This document shows positions 25,501-36,019 of a DNA stretch of 64,000 nucleotides, piece after piece. The position numbers and the translations under genes are program-made. This DNA is from Triglochin maritima. Its lineage: Eukaryota > Streptophyta > Magnoliopsida > Alismatales > Juncaginaceae. The DNA lies in contig OY821775.1 in NCBI GenBank assembly GCA_963682175.1, positions 36,454,053 to 36,518,052 on the forward strand. The letters run 5' to 3'. Each line of letters opens with the position of its first letter. The first letter of the stretch is position 1. The notes beneath the pieces were generated by a model, which searched no databases, had not been told where the DNA came from, and was given only the letters and a program-made list of their open reading frames with translations.

Positions 25501-28500
25501 CTTGTGCAACTTTTCTCAGCAAGTGTCCTATCCGCTGCAGAATCAGTAAAAGATTATGTTTACAGATATGTAGAAGATAGAATTCAGATTTCAGAAGATA
25601 TAAAAAGTGGACAACATTTTTAAACTCAAACATGTTTACAATATCCTTTCAAAAGAAAGAAAAAACATTTGCTCACTCGCATACATGAGGCACTTCCCCA
25701 TTTTTCTTCTCAATGCTCTCGTCTATTACTCCAGTTATAATGTGCACAAGCGATCGAGTTGAAGTATTCTACAAAGAAAGAATGACATGAGAAAAACATA
25801 TGGGTATAACATCAAACAAGTAATGTTTTACATTTAAATTATCTGATGTTATCATCTCTGATATTTTTGCAGCAGAAAGAGCTGAAAAATGGCTTGCTTT
25901 CATTTGGATGGCTTCATTGTGGAAATTATCTCCAACATGTTGTGGTGATGCATTTGAAGGTTCTGCAGGACAGGAGAGTGTGTCATGCATACAAAAGAAG
26001 ATGGTATCAAGGATAAAAGTGAAACATTAAAATGCCTTTTATATGTAATCTTGAATGAATAGGTTCTGTGACAAACAATAATCACTTGAAACAACCTCCC
26101 AAGGTATATTTAAGTTGTACAGTTGTGCTTATGTTTACAGATTAAATTCCATATTAGAACAACAAATCATGTGAAAATGTTATTTTAAGACTAAGAGGAA
26201 ATCCCAACATCGAAGAAAAATCTGTTGACCAATAGAAAAAAAATCAAAACCATCCGAAGTACCCCTAGGGTCTATAACAAATCTATGTTTTGGCGTGGAA
26301 AGAGTGCCTCCCTGGTCCTAAGGCATCACTCCAGTACCATCAAATCATCAACCAAAATTAACCTGCACTGTACAAATTCTTTTTATTTTTCGCAGTCCCT
26401 TTCAAGTTTCAAGACGTCCAAGCCATTGATCTCATTGGGTGCTTCAGATCGAACTTCTATATGTTGTTTAAAGGATCTATATTTCCTTCACGAACCAATT
26501 GCATCTCCTGCTAACCTTTCCCGCTCTTAGATTCCTCTCCCCTTAAGAAAGCCTGTTTCAAAATACTTACCACAGACCAACTAACCAACCAATACTATTG
26601 AGAAACAGAGAAGCATTCCCATTGTAACACTAAACAACATTATTCATTCCACAAAAGAGACGATCCCTTTTTACCAATATTCTAATATGCACATATGTTG
26701 TAACATATGCAATGCGGTGGGGTACCCACATTACATAATGCCACTATGCCAGCGAACCTCAAATTCTTGGCTTGCACATTTTGTGTTTTTTTATGCAGCA
26801 AATATGCCACAAAAATGTGTTGGGCAAATTTGAAGTTTAATTGGATACAATTACTTGAAGATCCATTTACGTGGATAATGGATCAGCCATGCCCCCTCCT
26901 TCTGCACCTTGAAAACCTGCTGGACCACTGCCAGACTTTTGCCAGCCACTGACAACAACCTTCTCCCATTCTCTTTTCCTTGAACCTTCTTCGTAAGTCA
27001 TTTTTTGTCACTTATTCTTCTCATTGATTTTTTAATGATTTTGTAACTTTCTTGAATTTACTACTATTTGTAAGTTTTTATTTTTTTCCCCAATAGTTGT
27101 GTATACATGTAACTTGTTAACATGGTTAGGTTTGTATAATCAATATTGATTTACAATAATTATTAATAGTGTTACATCTACACATGTAACCTGGAAGGCA
27201 TTCAAGTATATGTTATTTACTATATTAGTCATTATAACATCACACTGCACATGCATTTTACTTTACCCAAATCTATTAGCATGCCTTGGACTTCTTGTTT
27301 ATACAAGTAAACTAAAAAGATTATGTATTAAAACTAGATATATTAATCATTTAACTGCTTGAATTATTATTTCTCATTGCAATACATAAGCTTTTTAGTT
27401 TACTTGTATAAACAAGAAGTACAAGGCATGCTTGAATTTGTCTTACACAAAGATCTTAAAAAATATAACTGAATCAAGGGAAATATGTAGAAGATTAATC
27501 TCACATCAGTTATGTGAGTTACATACATTTAACTATATCGTGACATTGTACTTAAAGTACACAATCAATTTTCCAAGACATTGAAAATATGGTGAATTTT
27601 CCTCACTTTTAGTATTGTTACCTATGCCATTGTCGTTTGGTAATCCACCAACTTCTGGAAGTTCCTGGCTCTTCACAGATGCACTTTCATCACTTAATGC
27701 TGAATTCAAGTCCCGGACATCATATTCCCTGTTGTCCATATTAAAATAATCCCCAAGATAAAGAAGGCATTCCACTACGGCAGAAAAGGAACCCTGGATC
27801 AAAAAATAGAGCACATGAAATCAGAAATTCCATTTTCGTGGAATTGTATAGGACGAGAGCAGGTCTGCAGTGCAGATTTTGCTGTTGGTGTCATTGATGT
27901 TCACTTCACTTGTATTTTAGATTCTTAGTGATATTTCAAGGTCTTTAAATATGCTAGCATTGCTACGTTAGTTAAACATGGGAATGTGTTACATAATACT
28001 ACGACACCAATCACCATATGAATTAAACACTAACCAAGTGCATTTTGAAACCATAGTATTAGATCCTATCTCATCCTCAACTCTCACACACATGAATGAT
28101 GAAACATAAAACTTAAAAACCCTCCACAGCCCAACGCTTCAATTTATCTGGATTCTAATAAAGTATTACGAAGTCAAAATCCTAAATTGACAACCCCAAA
28201 TCTCTTACATTATTAGCAATACAGCCAACCAGTACATTAACGCACCTGCTCCAGATCGGACATATGAAAGCTTGGTATCCCCATCTCACCAACACACGAC
28301 AAGAACCTGCGAATTCTCTCTTCCCTACCACCCGTCGCGCAACAATCCCCATATTGACACTGCAATCAAAAGACAAACATATCAACAGCCACAACAAATT
28401 CATCCACCAAGTAAATAAATAAATAAACTAAAAATCCACAAAAACATACACCAAGTCTGCTCAAAACGCCACACAAAACACTCCCATCAGCCAAAGCCGC

Positions 28501-28688
28501 CCTCAGTTCCTCCTCGGACGCCCGCGGCGGCAAATCCAACTCGGGGAGTAACCCCTCCAGCCACTCCACCAAATCCAACCGTCTCTTAACTGCACCGACA
28601 AGTTAAAACTCTCGAAAACCAAACCGAAAACACCAGAAAAAACCTCCATTTCCTCACCTTCGTAGACCTGGATAGCGGCATTGTCCAT
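16550..28688 (-). CDS. kinesin-14 motor with N-terminal calponin-homology domain, 21 exons, 1005 aa
   Basis: Exons (minus): 28688-28658, 28589-28450, 28359-28246, 27793-27622, 25962-25832, 25768-25685, 25534-25457, 25384-25292, 25167-25138, 25029-24688, 24608-24527, 24413-24318, 24245-24066, 23990-23884, 23799-23621, 23306-23142, 23045-22792, 22702-22539, 20223-19808, 18612-18521, 16617-16550. They sum to 3018 nt with consistent phases. A calponin-homology domain (about 12-115) is followed by coiled coil (about 200-430), then a motor from [11 protein letters not shown] (466). The motor has P-loop GQTGSGKT (550-557), switch I NERSSRSH (667-674) and switch II DLAGSE (700-705). A Ser-rich tail follows. 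Family knowledge: minus-end-directed plant KCH-type kinesin that can bridge microtubules and actin. All nucleotide-binding motifs are intact, so it is probably functional. Exon 10's acceptor is the weakest call. One intron is AT-AC type. Confidence 0.92.
17291..17309. repeat. (AC)n microsatellite in kinesin intron 20
   Basis: Nineteen bases of perfect alternating AC. A simple repeat likely to vary in length between individuals. Confidence 0.9.
17649..17702. repeat. 27-bp tandem duplication in kinesin intron 20
   Basis: Two adjacent copies of ATTTTAATGAAGTCCTTTGC followed by AATAAA. The neighbouring AGAGCATCTAAAGTCGA also occurs at about 17560 and again at about 17702, so a larger duplication may have occurred. 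Confidence 0.75.
20278..20430. repeat. GC-rich repeat with CTAGGCG/CGCCTAG motifs in kinesin intron 18
   Basis: A 150-base island of CTAGGCGGCC, GGGCGCCTAGGC and CCACTAGGCGCC motifs in both orientations, inside a very AT-rich intron. Similar CTAGGCGCC-rich dispersed repeats are common in plant introns. I cannot assign the family with confidence; a small non-autonomous DNA transposon or SINE relic is possible. Confidence 0.6.
21075..22294 (-). mobile_element. 5'-truncated RTE-type LINE in kinesin intron 18
   Basis: On the minus strand the ORF 22294-21788 gives [20 protein letters not shown] and [20 protein letters not shown], typical of RTE-clade reverse transcriptase. Broken reading continues to the conserved C-terminal part ([29 protein letters not shown]) and the characteristic 3' end (minus strand CCCCAACTAGTTTGGGATAA), then TTG repeats near 21075. 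The catalytic FADD has become FAFD and many stops follow, so the copy is dead. It lies in the same sense as the host gene. Confidence 0.88.
23307..23620 (-). other. U12-type AT-AC intron (kinesin intron 15)
   Basis: The coding sequence around it is open only if the intron starts with ATATCCTAAT right after AAAAG (23621) and ends in AAAC just before GCTTGGG (23306). This restores [16 protein letters not shown], the normal kinesin-14 sequence. The 5' site matches the U12 consensus ATATCCTT at seven of eight positions. A branch-site match, TTTTCTTAAC (23324-23315; U12 consensus TTCCTTAAC), ends about eight bases before the 3' AC. No GT-AG pair would keep both phase and protein. Confidence 0.85.
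27265..27445. repeat. imperfect hairpin repeat in kinesin intron 4
   Basis: The arms are 27279-27319 (GCATGCCTTGGACTTCTTGT...) and 27391-27431, complementary with a single mismatch over 41 bases. A further dozen or so partly paired bases lie on the loop side, and the loop is roughly 50-70 bases. It could be a small MITE or a hairpin precursor; nothing in the sequence decides between them. Confidence 0.75.
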
Positions 28689-28828
28689 CCTCGCGTGCGT
28701 CAAACCGTCCCGACCTCGAAGCGCATCACCAGGAGGGACTGGTTAAGGCAATGCCGGTCCCGATCTGCGGAGATCAGGAGAAACCCTAGATTAACGGGGT
28801 TTTTTTTCTAATAATGGGAAGGGAAGGG

Positions 28829-28872
28829 AAGGCAGCGTGGTGAGGAAGGAAAGGCAGCGTGGTGAGGAAGGA
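28829..28872. repeat. 22-bp tandem duplication upstream of the kinesin start
   Basis: Two perfect adjacent copies of AAGGCAGCGTGGTGAGGAAG plus GA, within a purine-rich tract 140-185 bases upstream of the kinesin ATG. The position corresponds to the 5' UTR or core promoter. Confidence 0.85.
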
Positions 28873-29870
28873 AAGGAAAGGGACGACGGGAATCACAGAG
28901 TGGACCAGCCGAGGTCTCTTCCTTTTTCTTTTATTTTCGTTCAAATGTGGTTTGAATGTTTTCGAATCTCCGACCGGGGGTGGTGTTTATTGTTCCAAGG
29001 TAAGACTTCCCACTTATTAATACTGGTCCAGTTGGGGGGTTTTCATTGGTATTACCGTATTACTATCTATGAAAACATTTTTTAGAGAGAAATATGCTTT
29101 ATTAAATGTGTATTATTACTGCAATCTTGAGCATTTTTTTTTATGACTGGTAGGTTAATTTCTAATTGCCAAGGTGAGTTGCATGAAGTTGAAGGTGGTG
29201 GGGATAAGAGATATTTGGTAGGATATTTGGTAGGAGGCTAAAAATCATGCAAAAAATTCAAAATTTTCTAAGGATATTTGGTAGGTTAATTTGATAGGTT
29301 GAGCCAAGTGGGTTTTGATAGGAGGCTAAAAATCATGCAAAAAATTCAAAATTTTCTAAGGATATTTGGTAGGTTAATTTCTAATTTCAAATTTCGTGGA
29401 ATTTTAAAATACGTCATTTGTAAATATCACTTTAGCAGGTTAAAGATTGGAATTTAAAAATTCCAAATAGAATTTTAAAAATTCCATCCCTATATAAAAA
29501 TAACAAAACAAAATTCCACGTTTTTTTATGGAATTTACAAATCTCATCTTAATTTCCCAACCAAAATTCCAGTCACGAGCTCAAATAGGTTTCTCTAGTC
29601 TCGTGGTGTACGGCTACGGATGGCCTCTCTGGTCAGCAGAACCCACTCCCTCTCCTCCTGCGGCTTCCTCTCCATTAGGGACCTCCTCGATCCCGATCCC
29701 CAAGGTTCGCTTCCCCTCCTTTTCTCGCGTTCTAGGGTTGCCTTCGAGGTTGCGATTTTTCCAAGGTTAGTTTAGGAGGTGGAATGTGGAAAGTAGTTTG
29801 AGGCTTTACTAAGTAAGTAGTTTGTTTTTACCAACACATTCATTTCATAGCTTAAAATTGATTTCGACAC
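28873..29870. other. intergenic, kinesin upstream region with a doubtful plus-strand exon
   Basis: Contains an 88-bp-spaced direct repeat (29231-29380). An ATG at 29620 opens a short frame beginning MASLVSRTHSLSSCGFLS and followed by IRDLLDPDP, in a small GC-rich patch with a possible donor (CCCAAG/GTTCGC) near 29705. That would suit a first exon of a gene divergent from the kinesin, but no credible second exon is visible. Otherwise AT-rich without genes. Confidence 0.35.
29231..29380. repeat. two copies of a 62-bp direct repeat, 88 bp apart
   Basis: 29231-29292 and 29319-29380 share TAGGAGGCTAAAAATCATGC followed by an A-rich stretch, GGATATTTGGTAGG and TTAATTT. The intervening 26 bases are unrelated. 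The simplest origin is local tandem duplication. Confidence 0.85.
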
Positions 29871-29894
29871 TACCGAGATAATTGAGATGATTTG

Positions 29895-30110
29895 TGGGTG
29901 TTGAAATACTCGTCGTTGGAATACGCACGAGAGGTGTTTGATGGAATGCCGGACTGGAATGTAGCGAGTGGGTGTTGAAATGTTGGTCGATGGAGGACGC
30001 ACGGGACTTGTTCGATGAAATGTCTTCATTTGAAACGGTGTCATGAGCACTGTGATTAAGACATACGCTGCAGGATGCTTGAAGCAATACATCTCTTGTG
30101 TGTCTTGAAG
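29895..30110 (+). pseudogene. pentatricopeptide-repeat-like relic
   Basis: Two short blocks translate to AREVFDGMPDWNVAS and ARDLFDEMSSFETVS, followed by IKTYAAGCLKQ after a frame change. The A-R-x-(V/L)-F-D-x-M pattern is typical of plant PPR proteins, which bind organelle RNA. Stops and frameshifts separate the blocks, so this is a decayed fragment. Confidence 0.55.
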
Positions 30111-30969
30111 TGGTTTTTATGAATTGTGATGTATCATTTTTGCATTGTTATATATGCGATGCACGAAGAAATTAAAATATGTTAGTCAAGGCTGTGCAAA
30201 TGCCCGTGTTATTAATGGAGCTTGCTTGTGAGCTTTGCTACTGAAATTGCATTCTGGTCTCTTGTCCATTAATGCAGGAGAGATTGCTGGTTTTTTGTTT
30301 ACAGATCTATTATTGAATTTTTGTGTCTCAAAAGGAAGAGGCATGAATTACATTGGGCCCGAAGAAGATACATTTTTAAAAAAAATAATATGGCCATTGT
30401 TTGATACCTTGTTAGAAGTTATAACTGGCTTTTGGTGGGTCTTTGGTTGAAGAAAGTGTGTTATGTTTATGGTTTCCAATTTAGTTTTATTTCTCTGCAT
30501 GATGAAATTAGCTTATCCATTGATTGGATTGATCAGCAAACCAAGTTAAATGATGGAATGAGTTACAAGCCGGACATTGGTTTGTGCTTTTGTTTATCTA
30601 CTTCTTAATCACCATATTTGGTGTAATATCCTTCATATCTGAACTACGAAAAGAGTTGCTGCACAGACCCCCGTGGGGGACTTTTGTTTGGAAAATACAC
30701 CATTTAGATGTCTGAAGAAACAGAGGCTCACAGATTAACTTCATCAGGAATATTTAAAAACATTTCAGTAGAGATTATGAAGTAGAAGCACGTAGTAGTT
30801 TGTGGCAATGTGAGATTTAATGAGAAAATTAGTTTTTGTATTCCTTTATAGTTGTTTACTTTGTTTCAAGTGTTTGTCTTAGACGTTTTTTCATCTCATA
30901 TGTTTTAATTTGATGTTAAATATGATATCACATTTTGTTTTGAATCTTTCTTTGTTGTGTAATTGTATA
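30111..30969. other. intergenic AT-rich DNA
   Basis: A 71-aa ORF at 30235-30450 has no recognisable homology. I see no promoter, repeat or gene that I can support here. Confidence 0.5.
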
Positions 30970-32090
30970 TTTTTATAACATGTTATTAAGTTGTTGAATA
31001 GTGATGGATTCGTTTAGGTCCTGGATGTTAGAACAAGTTCAGGTTTCATGTTCTATTATTTGTTTGCTACTCAAAAGTGTCACGATTCTACTATTTGTTT
31101 GTTATAATTTCAGGTACTATGTTCTATTATTTGTTTGTTATTCTATTTGATGTGTTTATTTCGTTATCATATTATTAATAGTATAGGTTGATATAAAAAA
31201 ATTATCTAACAATTTAGAGGATCTTGCTTATTATCATGTATGATGGGTTGATTATGATGTATTAATATCCAAATATTAATTTTATTATGTATACCTACGA
31301 CCGGACATGTCGGTGTAATGTTGATTTTACCATATACATAGAATTTGAAATTCCAAGGTTCTTCCAAACAAAGCAAAATCAAATCCTATGATTTGTAAAT
31401 GTCGTCATTTGGAAATGACATACTTACCCAAGTAAGGGGAAAACAAATGACGTCATTTACAAATCTCAGGATTTGCAAATTCTGTCATTTCAAAATTTCA
31501 TGGAATTTACAAACGACGCTTATTATCATGTACGACTGCATTTGGATGCGTCATTTGCAAATTTTATGGAACTTTGAAATGACGGAATTTGCAAATCCCG
31601 AGATTTCTAAATGACGACATTTGTTTTCACATTGTTTGGGTAAGTATGTCATTTCCAAATAACGACATTTACAAATCTCAGGATTTGATTTCGCTTTGTT
31701 TGGAAGAACCTTCGAATTTTCAAACTTCATGTATATGTTAAAATCAACATTACAATGACATGTTCGGTCGCAGACATACATAATAAAAAAAGTTTGATTA
31801 TCAATACATCGTAATTGGTTAAACTGCCCATCATACATGATAAATAAGCAAGATCCACTAAATCGTTAGATAATTTTTTATATCAACCTATCAATAATAA
31901 TATGATAACAAAATAAACACATCAAAATAGAATAACAAACAAATAGTAGAACATGATACCTGAGATTATAACAAACAAATAGTATAATCGTGAGACACTT
32001 TGAGTAACAAACAAATTGTAAAACATGAAACCTGAAATTGTTCTAATATCTAAGACTTTAACTACACCTAATAGTATTTCAACATATATG
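30970..32090. mobile_element. foldback element, two ~530-bp inverted arms
   Basis: The left arm (about 30970-31519) and right arm (about 31548-32090) are inverted copies of each other with scattered mismatches, around a loop of about 28 bases. For example TTCAGGTTTCATGTT near 31040 is mirrored near 32025, and GATTTGCAAATTCTGTCATT near 31470 is mirrored near 31595. Neither arm has a real ORF. The length of the arms relative to the loop fits a foldback or MULE-like non-autonomous DNA element. Exact ends and target duplication could not be fixed. RNA from it would form a long hairpin. Confidence 0.8.
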
Positions 32091-32099
32091 TCAAAAAAA

Positions 32100-33412
32100 T
32101 TATAAGTCAACAAAATATAACAAACAAACTCTTGAGGGCCGATTCAAGCAAATACAGGGCAATCGCATCGACCGACACTCCATCGGTAGACCGATTCCCA
32201 CCAACGGCACTCGTTCGGTCGAACCAAAGTCAAGGGACGGTCGACCGTTTAGATGGTCAACTCCCAGGTTCAACGACCAATCGGTCGAACGGCAAAGCGG
32301 CCCCGTTCGACCAAAAGTCACCAGGGACAAATCCCACGATCCACAACGAATTGGGTCGAACCCCCGAGCACTCTCGGTCGACCAAATTCCACCAGGGAAT
32401 GATCCCTCACTCGCACCACGAATCCGGTCGAATGCCCGAGCACTCACGGTCGACCGAATTCCACCAACCGAAACCACATTCGATCGTACCGACCACTTTT
32501 CTCACTTAAGTCACGGTCGACCCAAGGTCAACGAGCGGTCGACCGTTTGGATGGTCAACGCCCCCAACCGACCTATAACAGTGCACACGGTCAAACGGCA
32601 AAGGGGACACGTTCGACTGAAACTCACCAGACTTGCCTGCCACGCACAATCGGTCGACCACCCCTGGGGCATCGTTCCACCGATGTGAGGTAGAACCTGA
32701 ATTCTCTTCACGAACGGTCGACCGTTTGCACCAACCGGTCGACCGTTTGGGCAGTGAAATCTGCTGCACGTTTACTTACGACGAGCCGGAAGGCCTACCG
32801 TCGACTTCCAAATATGCACACTACTTAAGTGGGCGAGCTTGACATACTGGAAGGTTTGAAGAAACCTTTGAAGAACCACGACGACGCCTCCACGAGCACG
32901 CCTCCCAAAATCACGATCCGTCGACGAATCCCTTGCTCGAACGACGATCAACACCTCCTCGACGATCCACAACCACCACTCCACCTCCGGCAACCTCCAC
33001 CAACCACCCACGACCACAGAAACACGAGTGAGGTCGAGAGAGAGAACCAAACGGGCGGAAAGGGTTAAAACCCAACAACTCACCTCAAGCCGCCAACGCC
33101 CCTAACAACCACCTCTGCTCGTCGGAGCACAACCTCTGTGCCGGAGCTCAACCTCCACGCCGGAGCTCACTGTGGGGGAGAGAGAGATGTGAGCAACTGA
33201 GAGAGAAAGGGAGAGGGAAATACCATAAATATCTCTCACCCCTTCAATCCCATCCATCCATCCATTCCATTTTCAATCCATCACCACCACTCATCTCATC
33301 TCCAATCCATCTCAACCCTCCATCCAATCATCTTTAATCCCAGCCATCCATTACAACTCCTCCTAATCACCACCTAACTACAATAAACACTCAATTAGGA
33401 TAAGATCCTACA
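32100..33412 (-). repeat. partial 3' LTR of the Ty3 chromovirus
   Basis: On the minus strand it starts TGTAGGATCTTATCC at 33412, directly after the polypurine tract. It carries C/T-rich leader-like sequence near 33180-33230 and a GGTCGACC palindrome array at 32155-32755. Compared with the solo LTR at 9388-11669 it lacks the last kilobase; it stops against the foldback element near 32095. Confidence 0.65.
32155..32755. repeat. array of CGGTCGACCG palindromes in the chromovirus LTR
   Basis: About 15 sites: at least five perfect CGGTCGACCG (for example 32238, 32450, 32535, 32713, 32736) and variants such as CGGTCGACC, CGGTCGAAC and CGTTCGACC. They occur at irregular spacing with no long shared flanks. 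Confidence 0.88.
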
Positions 33413-33431
33413 ATCCACCCTCCTAAAAGAA
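33413..33431 (-). other. polypurine tract of the Ty3 chromovirus
   Basis: Minus strand TTTTAGGAGGGTGGAT next to the TG start of the LTR, just below the end of the pol frame. This is the expected place and composition. Confidence 0.65.
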
Positions 33432-33445
33432 TTTTGTCCTCGAAA

Positions 33446-36019
33446 TTAAGACCGAAGCTCACCAAACAACTCCGGGAACTCCTTCCGGACCTCCTCCTCA
33501 ATCTCCCAAGTGACCTCTCGCTCACTGTGGTGCTGCCACCTGACCTTCACCATCGGAATGGTCCTCCTCATCAACTGATGCTCCATCCGATCCACAATCT
33601 CAACCGGTCTATCGTCAAGAGACAAATCCTGACGGATCTTTGGAACCTCTAACTGAATCACATGAGAAGGATCTGCTACGTACTTCCTCAACATCGAAAC
33701 GTGAAAGACGTTGTGAAGACCCGAAAATTGTGGCGGCAGCGCAACCCTGTAGGCAACCTCTCCAACCCGATCGAGAATCTCAAACGGTCCGACATACCTT
33801 AGACTAAGCTTCCCCTTCTTCCCAAATCTCATCACTCCTCGAGATGGTGAAATCTTCAGGAAGACATGGTCACCTACCTCAAATCTCAACTCCCGCCTAC
33901 GCCTATCAGCGTAGCACTTCTGCCTACTATGAGCTGTCGCTAGTCTCTGCCTGATCACATCTACCTTCTCAGCATACATCTGCACAATCTCAGGACCAAC
34001 TAGCTGTCTCTCACCTACATCACTCCAGCATACCGGTGATCTACACGGACTCCCGTACAGAGCCTCGTACGGTGTCATCCCAATGCTCGAATGGTAGCTG
34101 TTGTTGTAGGCGAACTCGATCAACGGCAAATGCTCGTCCCAATGACCTGGCCAATCCAGAGTACATGCTCGCAACATATCCTCTGGCGTTTGGATGGTCC
34201 TCTCAGACTGACCGTCTGTCTGCGGATGAAATGTCGTACTGAACTTCAACTGAGTCCCCAAGGCATGCTGCAAACTCCCCCAGAATCTGGAAGTGAACCT
34301 CGGATCTCGATCCGAAATAATACTCACGGTCACCCCGTGCAGTCTGACGATCTCCTCAATATACAACTTAGTTAGACCCTCCAGAGGTAAAGTGGTCCGA
34401 ATAGCTAAGAAGTGCGCCGACTTGGTCAGTCGATTAACTATAACCCAAATCGCGTCATGGAATCCTCTCGTCCTCGGTAGCCCAGTGACAAAATTCATCG
34501 TCACGTGCTCCCACTTCCACTCTGGAAGCTCGATCCTCTGCATCAGCCCTGCAGGTATCTGATGCTCAATCTTTACCTGCTGACAAATCAGACATCTGTC
34601 AACGAACTCTGCAATCTCCGTTTTCATCCTCTTCCACCAGAAATTCCTCTGAAGATCTATATACATCTTCGTGCTACCCGGGTGGATCGAATAAAGGGAT
34701 CTGTGCGGCTCCTCCAGAATGTCCTTCCTCAGATCTCCTCCCTTCGGCACCCAGACACGACCTCTGAACCTCAGCCCACCATCAACTCCAATACTGAAGT
34801 CTGACCCATCTCTGGAGGCTAACTGTAATAACCCGACTAACTCATCATCAGCACTCTGAGCCTGAACAATACCCGAGACCAACTGGGGCTCCACTCTCAG
34901 CTCGACAACCACCGCACCTCGCGAATCATCGGTGAACGGTCTCCATTCGGTCAACGCCTCAAGCAGCTTCCACTCCTCGATACAAAGACCTGCTGCGGTA
35001 ACCTCCACCTTCCTGCTCAAAGCATCAGCAACCGAATTCGCCTTCCCCGGATGGTACGAGATGGTGAAATCATAATCCTTAATCAGCTCGAGCCATCTCC
35101 GCTGCCTCATATTCAGCTCCTGCGAAAACAGATACTTCAGGCTCTGATGATCTGTGAAAACCTCGAACTGCTCGTCATACAAGTAATGCCTCCAAGTCTT
35201 CAAAGCGTGCACGACTGCCGCCAACTCCAAATCATGAGTTGGGTAGTTCCTCTCGTGCACCTTCAGCTGCCTCGAGGCATACGCAACCACCTGCCCATGC
35301 TGCATGAGTACGCTTGACGCTTCACTGTAAATCACAAATCCACCACTACCACTAGGAAGTGTCAGAACTGGAGCAGTCGTCAGCCGACTCTTCAGTTCCT
35401 AGAAACTGTCCTCACACTTCTGGGACCACACAAACTTGACGCCCTTCTGCGTCAGAGCCGTCAACGGCGAAGCCAACCTGGAGAAATCCTGAATAAAGCG
35501 ACGATAATAACCTGTCAGCCCCACAAAACTCCTGATCTCTGCCACACTAGTAGGGGCTCTGCACTGCATCACAGCCTCAACCTTCGCTGGATCCACTGAG
35601 ATCCCAGCTCCGGATACGATGTGTCCCAGAAAGGCGACATTGCTCAGCCAGAACTCGCACTTCGAAAGCTTGGCATACAACTGATGGTCCCTCAAAATGC
35701 CAAGTACAACTCTCAAGTGCTCTCGATGTTGCTCCACATCTGGCGAATAGACCAAAATGTCGTCCATCAATACAATCACAAACCGGCCGAGGTACTGACT
35801 GAACGTCCTGTTCATCAAATCCATAAACGCAGAAGGCGCGTTCGTCAACCCAAACAGCATCACCAAAAACTCGTAATGCCCGTACCTCGTCCTGAACGCT
35901 GTCTTCTGCACATCTGCCTCTCTGATCCTCAACTGATGATAACCGGATCGCAGATCAATATTCGAGAAGACCTTCGCTGACTGCAACTGGTCAAACAGGT
36001 CCTCGATCCTGGGCAAGGG
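33446..36019 (-). pseudogene. Ty3 chromovirus (Tekay/Del-like) pol: RT, RNase H, integrase, chromodomain
   Basis: From 36016 the minus strand encodes reverse transcriptase ([18 protein letters not shown], active-site LMDD) and then RNase H. A single in-frame TAG at 35401-35399 splits the frame (EDSF/ELKSRL), and the first catalytic Asp of RNase H is lost (YSEAS with a small deletion). The integrase follows with its HHCC zinc finger ([10 protein letters not shown]...CLICQQ) and core. Its first catalytic Asp is Asn (HVTMNFVTG, normally TMDF), while Asp (ISDRDPRF) and Glu (DGQSERT) remain. A C-terminal chromodomain-like segment ([20 protein letters not shown]), known in chromoviruses to guide integration into heterochromatin, is present. 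The 5' half of pol, gag and the 5' LTR are missing; the break is exactly where copia element B starts. Confidence 0.9.

Noticed and set aside
34036..34804. overlapping plus-strand ORFs across the chromovirus pol
   Set aside because: They are antisense shadows of a clearly recognisable pol reading frame.
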